From contig NZ_JADBEK010000001.1 in the NCBI RefSeq assembly GCF_014873145.1, positions 4,154,001 through 4,218,000 of the forward strand: 64,000 nucleotides of DNA. The letters run 5' to 3'. The notes beneath the pieces were generated by a model. The model did no database searches, was not told the origin of the DNA, and saw only the letters and a list, made by a program, of their open reading frames with translations. Made by a program: the position numbers and the translations under genes. Position 1 is the first letter of the stretch. The number at the start of each line of letters is the position of its first letter. Origin of the DNA: Nonomuraea angiospora. Lineage in GTDB: Bacteria > Actinomycetota > Actinomycetes > Streptosporangiales > Streptosporangiaceae. Of this stretch, positions 15,929 to 23,860 are shown piece after piece.

Positions 15929-17293
15929 TTAACGGGACTTATCCGATTCTGAGTTACGCATGAGAGTTCCGGGAAGGTCCATTGTCGCGATCGCTCCACC
16001 ACCGGGCGCATTCGCCAGACGTACCTCTCCCCCGGCCTCGGCGACGGCCTGCGCCACGATCGCCAGGCCCAGCCCGGATCCGGGCAGGCCACGGGCGGAC
16101 GGGGAGCGCCAGAAGCGCTCGAAGACGTGCGGCAGCTCCTCCTCCGGCAGCCCCGGGCCGTGGTCGCGCACGGACAGTTTGCCTTGCCACAACGACACCT
16201 CGACCTGGCCTCCGGGACTGAACTTGGCGGCGTTGTCGATGAGGTTGAGCACGGCGCGTTCGAGGGAGGTGGCGCTGCCGACGACGTACCAGGGCCTGAG
16301 GTCGGTGACCACCTCGGCGCCGCGCAGCCTGGCCCGCTCGACGGCCGCCGTCACGACCTCGTGGAAGGGCAGCTCGACGTGCGGCTCGTGCTCGGTGTCG
16401 CCCCTGGCCAGCTGGAGGAGGTCGGCGACGAGCGTGGACAGCTCGGCGAACTGGGCCTTGACGTTGGTGAGCAGGCGTTTCTTGGCGTCGGGGTCGAGAC
16501 TGCGGCCCGTCTGCTCGCTGCGGAGGAGCAGGTCGATGTTGGTGCGCAGGGTGGTCAGGGGGGTGCGCAGCTCGTGGCCGGCGTCGGCGACGAGCTGTTT
16601 CTGGCGCTCGCGGGAGCCGGCCAGGGCGGTGGTCATGGCGTTGAAGGAGGAGGAGAGCCGGGCGATCTCGTCGTTGCCGGTGACGGGGATGCGGGTGTCG
16701 AGGTCCTCGGTCTGCGCGATGTGCTCGACGGCCCTGGTGAGCCTGCCCACGGGGCGCAGCGCGGCACGGGCGATGAGCAGGCCCGCCGTGGCGGCGCCCA
16801 GCACGCCGAGCGCCGACACGAAGCCGAGCAGCAACGCCACGTTCTGCAAGGTGTTCTGCAGCCGGCCCATCGGCCGGGCGTCCATGACGGCGACGCCGGG
16901 GCCGACGTTGGCCGTGACGATGCGCATGGGCGAGCCGTCCTCGGCCAGCCCGTTGTGGGTATGCGGCCTCCCACCCTCCGCCGCGAGGCTGAGGTCCTCC
17001 GGCGTGATCTTCAACGCCGCGCCCAGATAGCAGGTGGGGCGGCCGTCACTGTAGATGATCTGCGTCGCCTGCGGCGGACCGTAAGGTCCGGCGGGCTCGG
17101 GAGTGGGGCGGCAGTGCTCCATGAGCCAGGGCAGGTTGTTCTCGCCGGGACGCGGCTTCAGCTCCCGGTCCACCTGGTCGTAGAGCTGCCCTCGCACGAT
17201 CATGAAGCACGCGCCCGCGCTGATCGCGATGGCCAGGGCTACGGCCGCCGTGACCAGGAGTGTGAGGCGGGTGCGGAGGCTGCGCCAGATCAC
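15929..17293 (-). CDS. Sensor histidine kinase
   Basis: This 454-residue kinase has a first membrane helix (about 10-33), an extracytoplasmic sensor loop of about 115 residues, a second helix (about 150-176) and a HAMP region. A HisKA domain follows with the phospho-acceptor His240 in [10 protein letters not shown], then an ATP-binding domain with [12 protein letters not shown] and DHGPGLP. The GTG at 17293 overlaps the regulator stop (GTGA), which sets the start. Domain order matches MprB/PhoR-like sensors. The sensor loop contains Cys61 and Cys88, which could form a disulphide outside the cell. The co-transcribed glycosyltransferases suggest an envelope-related signal; this is inference. 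Confidence 0.93.
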   Translation of the reverse strand: MIWRSLRTRLTLLVTAAVALAIAISAGACFMIVRGQLYDQVDRELKPRPGENNLPWLMEHCRPTPEPAGPYGPPQATQIIYSDGRPTCYLGAALKITPEDLSLAAEGGRPHTHNGLAEDGSPMRIVTANVGPGVAVMDARPMGRLQNTLQNVALLLGFVSALGVLGAATAGLLIARAALRPVGRLTRAVEHIAQTEDLDTRIPVTGNDEIARLSSSFNAMTTALAGSRERQKQLVADAGHELRTPLTTLRTNIDLLLRSEQTGRSLDPDAKKRLLTNVKAQFAELSTLVADLLQLARGDTEHEPHVELPFHEVVTAAVERARLRGAEVVTDLRPWYVVGSATSLERAVLNLIDNAAKFSPGGQVEVSLWQGKLSVRDHGPGLPEEELPHVFERFWRSPSARGLPGSGLGLAIVAQAVAEAGGEVRLANAPGGGAIATMDLPGTLMRNSESDKSR

Positions 17294-17991
17294 GGCGTGG
17301 CCCGGAGGACGTACCCCACCCCGCGCACCGTGTGGATCACACGCGGCTGCCCCCCGGCCTCGGTCTTGCGCCGCAGGTACATGACGTACACGTCGAGCGA
17401 GTTGGACGTCGGCTCGAAGTCGAACCCCCACACCTCGCTGAGGATCTGGTCCCTGGTGAGCACCTGGCGCGGGTGCGCCAGGAACAGCTCCATCAGCAGG
17501 TACTCGGTCCGCGTCAGGTCCAGCCGGCGGTCGGCGCGCGTGACCTCCCTGGTCGCCAGGTCCATGCGCAGGTCGCCGTACGTGAGCGTGTCGGCGCCCT
17601 CGGCGGGGCTCGCGCTCAGCGCGCCGCGCCGCAGCAGGGCGCGGACGCGGGCCAGCAGCTCGTCCAGCTCGAACGGCTTGACGAGGTAGTCGTCGGCCCC
17701 CGCGTCGAGCCCCGAGACCCGGTCGCCCACCGCGTCGCGGGCGGTGAGCATGAGGACCGGGATGTGGTTGCCCGAGGCGCGCAGGCGCCGGCACGCGGTC
17801 AGCCCGTCGAGCCGGGGCATCATGACGTCGAGCAGCACCGCGTCGTAGGTGTCGGCGGCGACCGCGTCCAGCGCCGCCTGCCCGTCGTTGGCCGTGACGA
17901 CCTTGTAGCCCTCGAACTCCAGGCTCGACTGCAGCGCCTCGCGCAACGCGGGCTCGTCGTCCACCACCAGCAACCGTGCGGGCTCACTCAT
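17290..17991 (-). CDS. OmpR/PhoB-family response regulator
   Basis: This 233-residue regulator has a receiver domain (1-120) with acidic pocket DDE (11-13), phospho-acceptor Asp55 in LLDVMMPR, Thr in MLTAR and Lys in LVKPF. A winged-helix DNA-binding domain follows (about 135-230, [14 protein letters not shown]). It is the first gene of a four-gene operon: regulator, kinase, GT2/GtrA, GT39. No SD precedes the ATG; TAGCGT (complement of 17999-18004) ends 7 nt upstream, fitting a leaderless transcript. Direct repeats of CATCATG upstream may be its own binding site. Confidence 0.94.
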   Translation of the reverse strand: MSEPARLLVVDDEPALREALQSSLEFEGYKVVTANDGQAALDAVAADTYDAVLLDVMMPRLDGLTACRRLRASGNHIPVLMLTARDAVGDRVSGLDAGADDYLVKPFELDELLARVRALLRRGALSASPAEGADTLTYGDLRMDLATREVTRADRRLDLTRTEYLLMELFLAHPRQVLTRDQILSEVWGFDFEPTSNSLDVYVMYLRRKTEAGGQPRVIHTVRGVGYVLRATP

Positions 17992-17998
17992 GCGTCAA

Positions 17999-18040
17999 AC
18001 GCTAGAGGCTCATCATGAAAACCTGATAAACGCCATCATG
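17999..18040 (-). promoter_or_regulatory. Response-regulator promoter with CATCATG direct repeats
   Basis: TAGCGT (minus strand, 18004-17999) is a plausible -10, 7 nt before the ATG. Two copies of CATCATG (18011-18017 and 18034-18040) lie 23 bp apart around the expected -35. Direct repeats near two helical turns apart are the usual binding pattern of OmpR-family dimers, so autoregulation is possible. Confidence 0.4.
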
Positions 18041-18054
18041 CGCGTTCCATGAGA

Positions 18055-19257
18055 TCACCAGGCTACGGGCATCGTCTTGAGGCCGAAGATGGGGCCGTCG
18101 CTCTTGATCGGCAGCTGCTCGTCCGGCACGGTGACCCGCAGGCCGGGGATGCGCTCGAACAGCGTGCGCAGCGCGATCTCCATCTCGGCCCTGGCCAGGT
18201 TCTGGCCGAGGCACTGGTGGACACCGTACCCGAACGCCACGTGGTGGCGCGCCCCGCGTTCGACGTCGAACTCGTCCGGCCGCTCGAACGCCCGCTCGTC
18301 CCTGTTGGCGGAGGCGCCGAGCACGAAGATGCCCTCGCCCTTCCTGACGAGCTGCCCGTCGATCTCCTGGTCCTCGACGGCCACCCGGTCGAAGGCCACC
18401 CAGTCCACGATCGAGTGGTAGCGCAGCAGCTCGTCCACCGCCATGGGCCACTTGTCCGGGTTCTCGCGCAGCGCGGCGAGCTGGGCGGGGTGGCGCAGGA
18501 GGGTGAGGGCGGAGAGCGGGATCATGTTCGCGGTGGTCTCGTGGCCCGCGACGAGCAGCAGGAAGGTCACGCCCACCAGCTCGGCATGGGTGAGCCGGCC
18601 GCTCTCGATCAGCCGTCCGAGCAGGTCGTCCTTGGGCTGTCGCGCCGCCTTGGCGACCAGGGTGTCGAGATAGTCCCTGAGCGCCATGATCGCGGCGTAG
18701 CTCGCGGCAGGGCCGTCGGCGCTGGAGAGCATCTCGCGGGTACGCGACTGGAAGAACTCGCGGTCCTCGACGGGCACGCCGAGCAGCTGGCAGATGACCA
18801 GCGACGGCAGCGCCAGCCCGAACGCCTCCACCAGCTCCGCCTCGTCGCCCTTGGCCAGCATGTCGTCGATGAGCTCGTCCACGGTGCGCTGGATGCCGGG
18901 CCGCAGCTCCTTGACGCGCCTGACGGTGAACTCGGGGATGAGCAGCCGCCGGAACCGGCCGTGCTCGGGCGGGTCGAGGTCGATGAAGTGGCCGACCGCG
19001 AACTCCTGCGCCGCGGCCCGCTCCTCGGGGGTGGGCGGTTCCGGTCTGAACGCCCAGTTGGGGTGGCCGGGGGTCGCCGGGTTGGTGCTGATGCCCGTGC
19101 CCGACAGGACCTGCTTGGCCGCGGCGTGCCGGGTGACGAGCCAGATGTCCCCGCCGGGGAGCGAGGCTCGTACGAGGGAGGCCTGCTCGCGCATCCGCTC
19201 GTACTCGGGCGGGGGCGCGAACGGGCAGGTGCGCTGGACAGGGAAGGTTTCGGCCAT
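18055..19257 (-). CDS. Cytochrome P450
   Basis: This 400-residue soluble bacterial P450 has the I-helix LLLVAGHETTAN, ExxR in DELLRYH, the DFDVERGARHHVAFG stretch and haem-ligand Cys in FGYGVHQCLGQ. It would need separate redox partners, none of which lie nearby. Two starts are possible. ATG 19257 (MAETFPVQ) has a GGAG 8 nt upstream and is preferred; ATG 19269 is the alternative. It diverges from a TetR gene, with a 28-bp inverted repeat between them that probably controls both. The substrate is unknown; many such P450s hydroxylate secondary metabolites or xenobiotics. Confidence 0.93.
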   Translation of the reverse strand: MAETFPVQRTCPFAPPPEYERMREQASLVRASLPGGDIWLVTRHAAAKQVLSGTGISTNPATPGHPNWAFRPEPPTPEERAAAQEFAVGHFIDLDPPEHGRFRRLLIPEFTVRRVKELRPGIQRTVDELIDDMLAKGDEAELVEAFGLALPSLVICQLLGVPVEDREFFQSRTREMLSSADGPAASYAAIMALRDYLDTLVAKAARQPKDDLLGRLIESGRLTHAELVGVTFLLLVAGHETTANMIPLSALTLLRHPAQLAALRENPDKWPMAVDELLRYHSIVDWVAFDRVAVEDQEIDGQLVRKGEGIFVLGASANRDERAFERPDEFDVERGARHHVAFGYGVHQCLGQNLARAEMEIALRTLFERIPGLRVTVPDEQLPIKSDGPIFGLKTMPVAW

Positions 19258-19282
19258 AGTCTGCTCCATGCAAGCCGGTCGC

Positions 19283-19310
19283 ATTGCTTACTTACGCGAA
19301 AGTAAGCAAT
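19283..19310. promoter_or_regulatory. TetR operator between P450 and tetR
   Basis: Perfect 11-bp arms, ATTGCTTACTT (19283-19293) and AAGTAAGCAAT (19300-19310), surround a 6-bp spacer. The element sits 25 bp before the P450 start and 31 bp before the TetR start and would overlap both promoters, so binding should repress both. It stands out as AT-rich in a GC-rich intergenic region. Confidence 0.8.
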
Positions 19311-19341
19311 CGCGGGCCGGTCGTCAAGTGATGGGAGCGGG

Positions 19342-19899
19342 ATGGCAGGGCGGCGGACGGACACCAGGGACCGGATCCGGCAGGTGGCGCTGGAGCTGTT
19401 CGCCGAGCAGGGGTACGAGCAGACCACGCTGCAGGAGGTGGCCGAGCGGCTGCAGATCACCAGGCCGGCGCTCTACTACCACTTCAGCACCAAAGAGGCG
19501 ATCCTGGAGAGCGTCGGGGAGCGGCTGGCCGAGTCGATCGACGAACTGGTGGAGTGGGGGCACGCGCAGCCCAGGACCCCGGAGTCGAGGCGGGAGATCC
19601 TGCGGCGGATCGGCGAGCTGCTGGAGGGGCAGTGGCGTCCGCTGTTCAAGTTCGCGCAGGTCAACCAGGGCGTGATGCAGGGCCTGCCGGCCGGTGAGCG
19701 GATGCAGGCCGGGATCGTCAAGATGGTGTCCCTGCTGGAGGATCCGGAGTCCGGGCCTGTGCGGAAGTTCGAGGCCCGGCTGGCGGTGTTCGCGGTGATC
19801 CTGGGCAGCGTGCCGTTCCTCTTCGACCTGGACGTGCCGGAGGCGGAGCGGGCGTCCGTGGCCATGGAGGTGGCCACGAGGCTGATCTCGGAGGACTAG
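19342..19899 (+). CDS. TetR-family repressor
   Basis: This 185-residue regulator has an N-terminal helix-turn-helix (about 8-55; TTLQEVAERLQITRPALYYHF) followed by an all-helical ligand-binding domain with no membrane segment. ATG 19342 is preceded by GGAG (19333-19336). It diverges from the P450 gene across a perfect inverted repeat, the standard layout for a repressor that controls a neighbouring enzyme and itself. The P450 substrate or a related compound is the likely inducer. Its 3' end runs directly into a 13-bp repeat array. Confidence 0.93.
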   Translation: MAGRRTDTRDRIRQVALELFAEQGYEQTTLQEVAERLQITRPALYYHFSTKEAILESVGERLAESIDELVEWGHAQPRTPESRREILRRIGELLEGQWRPLFKFAQVNQGVMQGLPAGERMQAGIVKMVSLLEDPESGPVRKFEARLAVFAVILGSVPFLFDLDVPEAERASVAMEVATRLISED

Positions 19900-19908
19900 C
19901 CCGGGAGG

Positions 19909-20165
19909 ATCAGCGCGGGGGCTCAGTGCGGGGGGCTCAGTGCGGGGGGGCTCAGTGCGGGGGCTCAGTGCGGGGGCTCAGTGCGGGGGCTCAGTGCGGG
20001 GGCTCAGTGCGGGGGCTCAGTGCGGGGGCTCAGTGCGGGGGCTCAGTGCGGGGGCTCAGTGCGGGGGCTCAGTGCAGGGGCTCAGTGCAGGGGCTCAGTG
20101 CAGGGGCTCAGTGCAGGGGCTCAGTGCGGGGGCTCAGTGCAGGGGCTCAGTGCAGGGGATCAGCG
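19909..20165. repeat. G-rich 13-bp tandem array between convergent genes
   Basis: About 18 copies of CTCAGTGCGGGGG (or CTCAGTGCAGGGG) run from about 19922 to 20158, with degenerate ATCAGCGC-type copies at both ends. The first two or three units have one or two extra G. Copies 12-15 and 17-18 carry GCA in place of GCG, with copy 16 GCG. The 13-bp unit is not a multiple of three, so no frame is conserved. The array fills the whole gap between the TetR gene and the CrtI-like gene, and its right end includes the latter's stop codon. A run of 4-7 G recurs every 13 bp on the plus strand, so G-quadruplexes are possible. Confidence 0.95.
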
Positions 20166-21668
20166 CTTCAGCAGAGCCATGGCCGCGTTGTGGCCGGCGA
20201 TCCCGCTCACGCCGCCGCCCCTGCGGGCGCCGGCGCCGCACATCAGGATGCGCTCGTGCTCGGTCTCCACGCCCCACCGCTCGCCCGCTTCCGCGTACGG
20301 CCAGCTCAGGTCGGTGTGGAAGATGTGGCCGCCGGGCAGCCCGGCCTCGTTCTCGAGGTCGACCGGGGTCTTGACCTCGGCGCACGGGGTGCCGTCGGGG
20401 GCCCTGAGCAGGCATTCCTCGATGGGCTCCCCGAGGACGGAGTTGATGGAGGCGAAGGTGGCCTCCAGGGCCACCTTCCTCGCCTTGTCCGGATTTTTCC
20501 GGAAAAGGCGGGCGGGCATGTGGAGGCCGAACAGCGTCATCGTCTCCGCCCTGCCCCTCAGCCCGGGCCCGAGGATCGACGGGTCGGTCAGCGAATGGCA
20601 GTAGACCTCGGCCGGCGGCAGCTCCGGAATCTCCCCGCGCGCCGCCTGCCCGTAGGCCGCGGCGAGCTGGTCGCGGCTCTCGTTGATGTGGAACGTGCCG
20701 CTGAAGGCCGCCCGCGGGTCCACGGACGCGTCCTTCAGCCGGGGCAGCCTCGTCAGCACCATGTTGACCTTCAGCTGCGCGCCCTCCGGCACCTCCCCGG
20801 GCCGGCCCAGCACCCGGTCGAGCACCGCCGGCGGCAGGTTGACCAGCACGTGGCCGCCGTTCACCGTGTGCTCGCCGCCCTCGTCCGCGAACGTGACCTC
20901 GCCGGACGGCGAGATCCCCACGATCTCGGCCCCGGTCCTGATCTCGGCGCCCGCCCGCCTGGCCGCCGCCTCCAGCGCCCCCGAGACGGCGCCCATGCCG
21001 CCGACGGGGACGTTCCACTCGCCGGTGCCGTCGCCGATCACGTGGTAGAGGAAGCACCGGTTGGCGAGCAGGTCGGTGCCGGGGTCGGCGAACGTGCCGA
21101 TGAGCGCGTCGGTCAGCACGACGCCGCGCACGGTGTCGTCCCCGAACCGCTCCTCCACGGCCTGGCCGATCGGCCGCCGGAACAGGTCCCGCCACGCCTC
21201 GGGGCCGACGAGCCGTTCGACCTCGGCGGCGGACGGGAGGGGTTCGAGCAGCGTGGGCGCCAGCGCCCGCGCCACGCGCGCGGTCATGCCGTAGAAGTCC
21301 TGCCACGCCTCGTGGTCGGCCTCGCCGCCGGTGACGCCCCTGAACGAGGCCGCCGTGGCCGCCGCGTCCTCGTTGTCCACGAGCAGGCCGGTGTCGCCCT
21401 TGGGCGTGTACGACGCGTAGCGGCGGCGGCGCAGCTCCAGGTCCAGCCCCAGGTCGCGGACGATCGCGGAGGGCAGGAGGCTGACGAGGTAGGAGTAGCG
21501 CGACAGCCGTACGTCGACGCCGGGGAAGGCCTGCGCGGAGATCGCCAGGCCACCCACGTGGTCGTGGCGTTCCAGGACGAGCACGCTGCGCCCCGCCCCG
21601 GCCAGGTAGGCGGCCGCCACCAGCCCGTTGTGCCCGCCTCCGGCCACGATCACGTCATACGACCCCAT
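20160..21668 (-). CDS. CrtI/PYROXD2-like FAD-dependent oxidoreductase
   Basis: This 502-residue flavoprotein of the phytoene-desaturase superfamily has the dinucleotide motif VAGGGHNGLVAAAYLA at the N-terminus, LVLERHDHVGGLA after it, and a C-terminal FAD contact GGGVSGIAGHNAA. Lack of carotenoid genes nearby and the overall motif pattern favour the PYROXD2-like branch, whose substrates are unclear. ATG 21668 places the FAD motif 5 residues from the start; an alternative GTG at 21698 would add ten residues encoded by a small duplication (CATACGACCCCA occurs twice at 21657-21690). The stop codon lies inside the last unit of the 13-bp array. Confidence 0.85.
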   Translation of the reverse strand: MGSYDVIVAGGGHNGLVAAAYLAGAGRSVLVLERHDHVGGLAISAQAFPGVDVRLSRYSYLVSLLPSAIVRDLGLDLELRRRRYASYTPKGDTGLLVDNEDAAATAASFRGVTGGEADHEAWQDFYGMTARVARALAPTLLEPLPSAAEVERLVGPEAWRDLFRRPIGQAVEERFGDDTVRGVVLTDALIGTFADPGTDLLANRCFLYHVIGDGTGEWNVPVGGMGAVSGALEAAARRAGAEIRTGAEIVGISPSGEVTFADEGGEHTVNGGHVLVNLPPAVLDRVLGRPGEVPEGAQLKVNMVLTRLPRLKDASVDPRAAFSGTFHINESRDQLAAAYGQAARGEIPELPPAEVYCHSLTDPSILGPGLRGRAETMTLFGLHMPARLFRKNPDKARKVALEATFASINSVLGEPIEECLLRAPDGTPCAEVKTPVDLENEAGLPGGHIFHTDLSWPYAEAGERWGVETEHERILMCGAGARRGGGVSGIAGHNAAMALLKR

Positions 21669-21829
21669 CACCGCACCATACGACCCCACCCACACCACCC
21701 GTCAACGCCCGCTCGCGGACATTTCTCCCGATCCGCCGGGTCACTGGCGGGCGCCGCACCCCCTGTGTGATCCTCAGGTGGACCGCCGGCCGATCAGCGC
21801 CGCGGCCTGCTGCGTTCCGAACAAAACCC

Positions 21830-21840
21830 CGTAAAATACG
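21830..21840. promoter_or_regulatory. AT-rich inverted repeat before psuG
   Basis: CGTA-AAA-TACG lies in a short AT-rich patch (21820-21850) of the psuG upstream region, 49 bp before the start. It could be part of a promoter or operator; no regulator is adjacent. Confidence 0.3.
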
Positions 21841-21888
21841 TTTTTCGCCCTAGTAGGCCAGGATCACCCAAGGAGCAAGAAACTCACC

Positions 21889-22815
21889 ATGCGCACCACC
21901 CCCGACTCCGTTCTGCAGCCGTCCGACGAGGTCGCCGAGGCCCTGGCGAGCGGCGCGCCCGTCGTCGCCCTGGAGTCCACGATCATCTCCCACGGGCTGC
22001 CGCAGCCGCGCAACCTGGAGGTGGCGCGCGAGCTGGAGGGGATCGTACGGGCGGCCGGCGCCGTCCCGGCCACGATCGCCGTGCTGGACGGCGTGCCCCG
22101 CATCGGCCTCGGCGAGGTGGAGCTGGAGCGCATCGCGACCGAGTCCGGCCTGCGCAAGCTGGGGCAGCGGGACCTGCCGGTGGCGGCGGCGCTGAAGGCC
22201 AGCGGAGCCACCACCGTGTCGGCCACGTCGTTCCTGGCCGCCCGCGCGGGCATCCGCGTCTTCGCCACCGGCGGCCTCGGCGGCGTGCACCGCGGCTGGA
22301 CCGAGGACCAGGACGAGTCCGCCGACCTCGACACGCTGGCCCGCACCCGGATCACCGTCGTCTGCGCCGGCGTCAAGTCGATCCTCGACGTGCCGGCGAC
22401 CCTGCAGCGGCTGGAGACGCGCGGCGTGACCGTGGCGGGCTACCGGACGGACACCTTCCCCGGCTTCTACCTGCACTCCTCCGGCCAGCCGATCGAATGG
22501 CGGATCGAGTCGCCGGCCGACGCGGCGGAGATCATGCGGGGCCAGGACGCGCTCGGCGGCCAGGAGACGGCGCTGATCGTCGCCAACCCCGTCCCCGTGG
22601 ACCAGCAGCTCGACCCCGAGCTCCACGACCGCGTGCTGGCCGAGGCGCTGGCCGCCGCCGAGCGGCAGGGTGTCAAGGGGCAGGCGATCACGCCGTTCCT
22701 GCTCGGCTACCTGGTGGACGGCACCGCCGGGGCCTCCCTGGAGGCCAACCTGGCCGCCGTGCGCGGCAACGTCGCCCTGGCCTCGCGGATCGCCCTGTCA
22801 TGGGCGCGCCCATGA
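21889..22815 (+). CDS. psuG: Pseudouridine-5'-phosphate glycosidase
   Basis: This 308-residue enzyme splits pseudouridine 5'-phosphate into uracil and ribose 5-phosphate, completing pseudouridine salvage. Family signs are PVVALESTIISHGLPQP (about 24-40), TIAVLDGVPRIGL, the GQRDLP segment, TTVSATSFLAARAGI and VFATGGLGGVHRG. The C-terminal GQAITPFLLGYLVDGTAG is also conserved. Length is normal for the family (about 300). A GGAG lies rather far (about 13 nt) from the ATG. The next gene, a PfkB-type kinase, overlaps its stop by 4 bp, the usual psuG-kinase pairing. Confidence 0.94.
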   Translation: MRTTPDSVLQPSDEVAEALASGAPVVALESTIISHGLPQPRNLEVARELEGIVRAAGAVPATIAVLDGVPRIGLGEVELERIATESGLRKLGQRDLPVAAALKASGATTVSATSFLAARAGIRVFATGGLGGVHRGWTEDQDESADLDTLARTRITVVCAGVKSILDVPATLQRLETRGVTVAGYRTDTFPGFYLHSSGQPIEWRIESPADAAEIMRGQDALGGQETALIVANPVPVDQQLDPELHDRVLAEALAAAERQGVKGQAITPFLLGYLVDGTAGASLEANLAAVRGNVALASRIALSWARP

Positions 22816-23777
22816 CAGACGGAGTGACGGGCGGAGTGACGGGCAGGGCGACAGGCAGCGCCCTGCTCGTCATCGGTGATGTGGTCACCGATGTGGTGGC
22901 GTTGCATGGTTCGCCGGTCATGTCGGGCACCGACACGGCGGCCGACATCGTCCTGCGCCCCGGCGGCTCCGGCGCGAACACCGCCGCCTGGGCCGCCCGC
23001 CTCGGCGCCGACGTTCGCCTGCTGGCCAGGCTCGGCTACGACAGCAGCGAGTGGCACACCACCGAGCTGGCCAAGACGGGCGTGCGGCCGCACGTCTCGG
23101 TCGATCCCGACCGCCCCACCGCCGTCGTGATCGCGATGGTGGACCGGAGCGGCGAGCGTACGATGCTCACCAACCGCGGCGCGGGCGGCCTGATCTCCGA
23201 GGCCGACTGGGACCCGGCCCTGCTCGACGGCGTCGCCCGGCTCCACCTGTCCGGCTACCTGCTGTTCGCGGAGGGCGGGCTGCGGCTGGCCAGGCTGGCG
23301 ATGGCCGAGGCCGCCGCCGCCGGGATCGCGATCAGCGTCGACCCGGCCTCCACCGGCCCGCTGCGCGAGTTCGGGGTCGAACGTTTCATCCGCGAATCCG
23401 CCCCCGCCGGCCTGATCCTCCCGAATCTCGATGAGGCCCTCTTGCTCAGTGGAGCCACGACGGCGGAGCGCGCCGCCGTACTCTTGAGTGAGACATACGG
23501 CACAGCGATCGTGAAGCTGGGAGCAAGGGGCGCGCTGGCCGCTGTGGACGGCGAGGTCGTCGCGGCGGCGGCGGGTGTGTCCACCGAGGTCGTGGACTCG
23601 ACGGGAGCGGGTGACGCGTTCGCCGCCGGGTACCTCACCGGGGTTCTGCAGGGTGTCGGCGAGGAGGCGGCTTTGGAGGCAGGTTGCCGCGCTGGGGCCG
23701 CATGTGTGGCCCAGGTGGGCGGTCGGCCACGGTACGGTTTGGATCTGAACCGTCTTTACCCTATTCACACTGATTGA
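22812..23777 (+). CDS. psuK: PfkB-family carbohydrate kinase, probably pseudouridine kinase
   Basis: This 321-residue kinase of the ribokinase family carries the N-terminal signature PGGSGANTAAWAARLGA and the C-terminal VDSTGAGDAFAAGYLTG, with Asp of GAGD as catalytic base. Coupling with psuG (ATGA overlap at 22812-22815) makes pseudouridine the likely substrate, phosphorylated for PsuG to cleave. The first 15 residues (MTDGVTGGVTGRATG) are encoded by a 12-bp tandem repeat and precede the true first strand ALLVIGDVV, so the N-terminal extension looks recently acquired. Confidence 0.85.
   Translation: MTDGVTGGVTGRATGSALLVIGDVVTDVVALHGSPVMSGTDTAADIVLRPGGSGANTAAWAARLGADVRLLARLGYDSSEWHTTELAKTGVRPHVSVDPDRPTAVVIAMVDRSGERTMLTNRGAGGLISEADWDPALLDGVARLHLSGYLLFAEGGLRLARLAMAEAAAAGIAISVDPASTGPLREFGVERFIRESAPAGLILPNLDEALLLSGATTAERAAVLLSETYGTAIVKLGARGALAAVDGEVVAAAAGVSTEVVDSTGAGDAFAAGYLTGVLQGVGEEAALEAGCRAGAACVAQVGGRPRYGLDLNRLYPIHTD
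22821..22856. repeat. Three 12-bp tandem units at the psuG/psuK junction
   Basis: GGAGTGACGGGC occurs at 22821-22832 and 22833-22844, with a degenerate third copy AGGGCGACAGGC at 22845-22856. The units start 5 bp after the psuG stop and are in frame, encoding G-V-T-G-type repeats at the N-terminus of the kinase. Confidence 0.85.
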
Positions 23778-23860
23778 TAGCTTGCCGCGTAAGCTGCACC
23801 ATTAGCCACACGCGTTTCGGTCAGCACCACGCGGCTCACTGGGGAGGATAAGGTCCGCCG

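Noticed and set aside
19909..20165. CRISPR-like array
   Set aside because: The units are direct 13-bp tandem copies with no unique spacers and no cas genes, so it is a minisatellite.
18055..21668. Terpenoid or carotenoid biosynthetic cluster (P450 plus CrtI-like gene)
   Set aside because: No phytoene synthase, terpene synthase or prenyltransferase is present, and the two genes are separated by a TetR gene and the array and face different controls.
19926..21770. Long plus-strand frame beginning in the 13-bp array with repeats like CGGSVRGLSAGA
   Set aside because: The peptide repeat is just the 13-bp unit read through its frames (39-bp period), and the rest is antisense to the CrtI-like gene.
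23777..23860. Terminator hairpin after the PfkB kinase (AGCTT...AAGCT)
   Set aside because: The stem is only 5 bp with a 7-nt loop, too weak to call.
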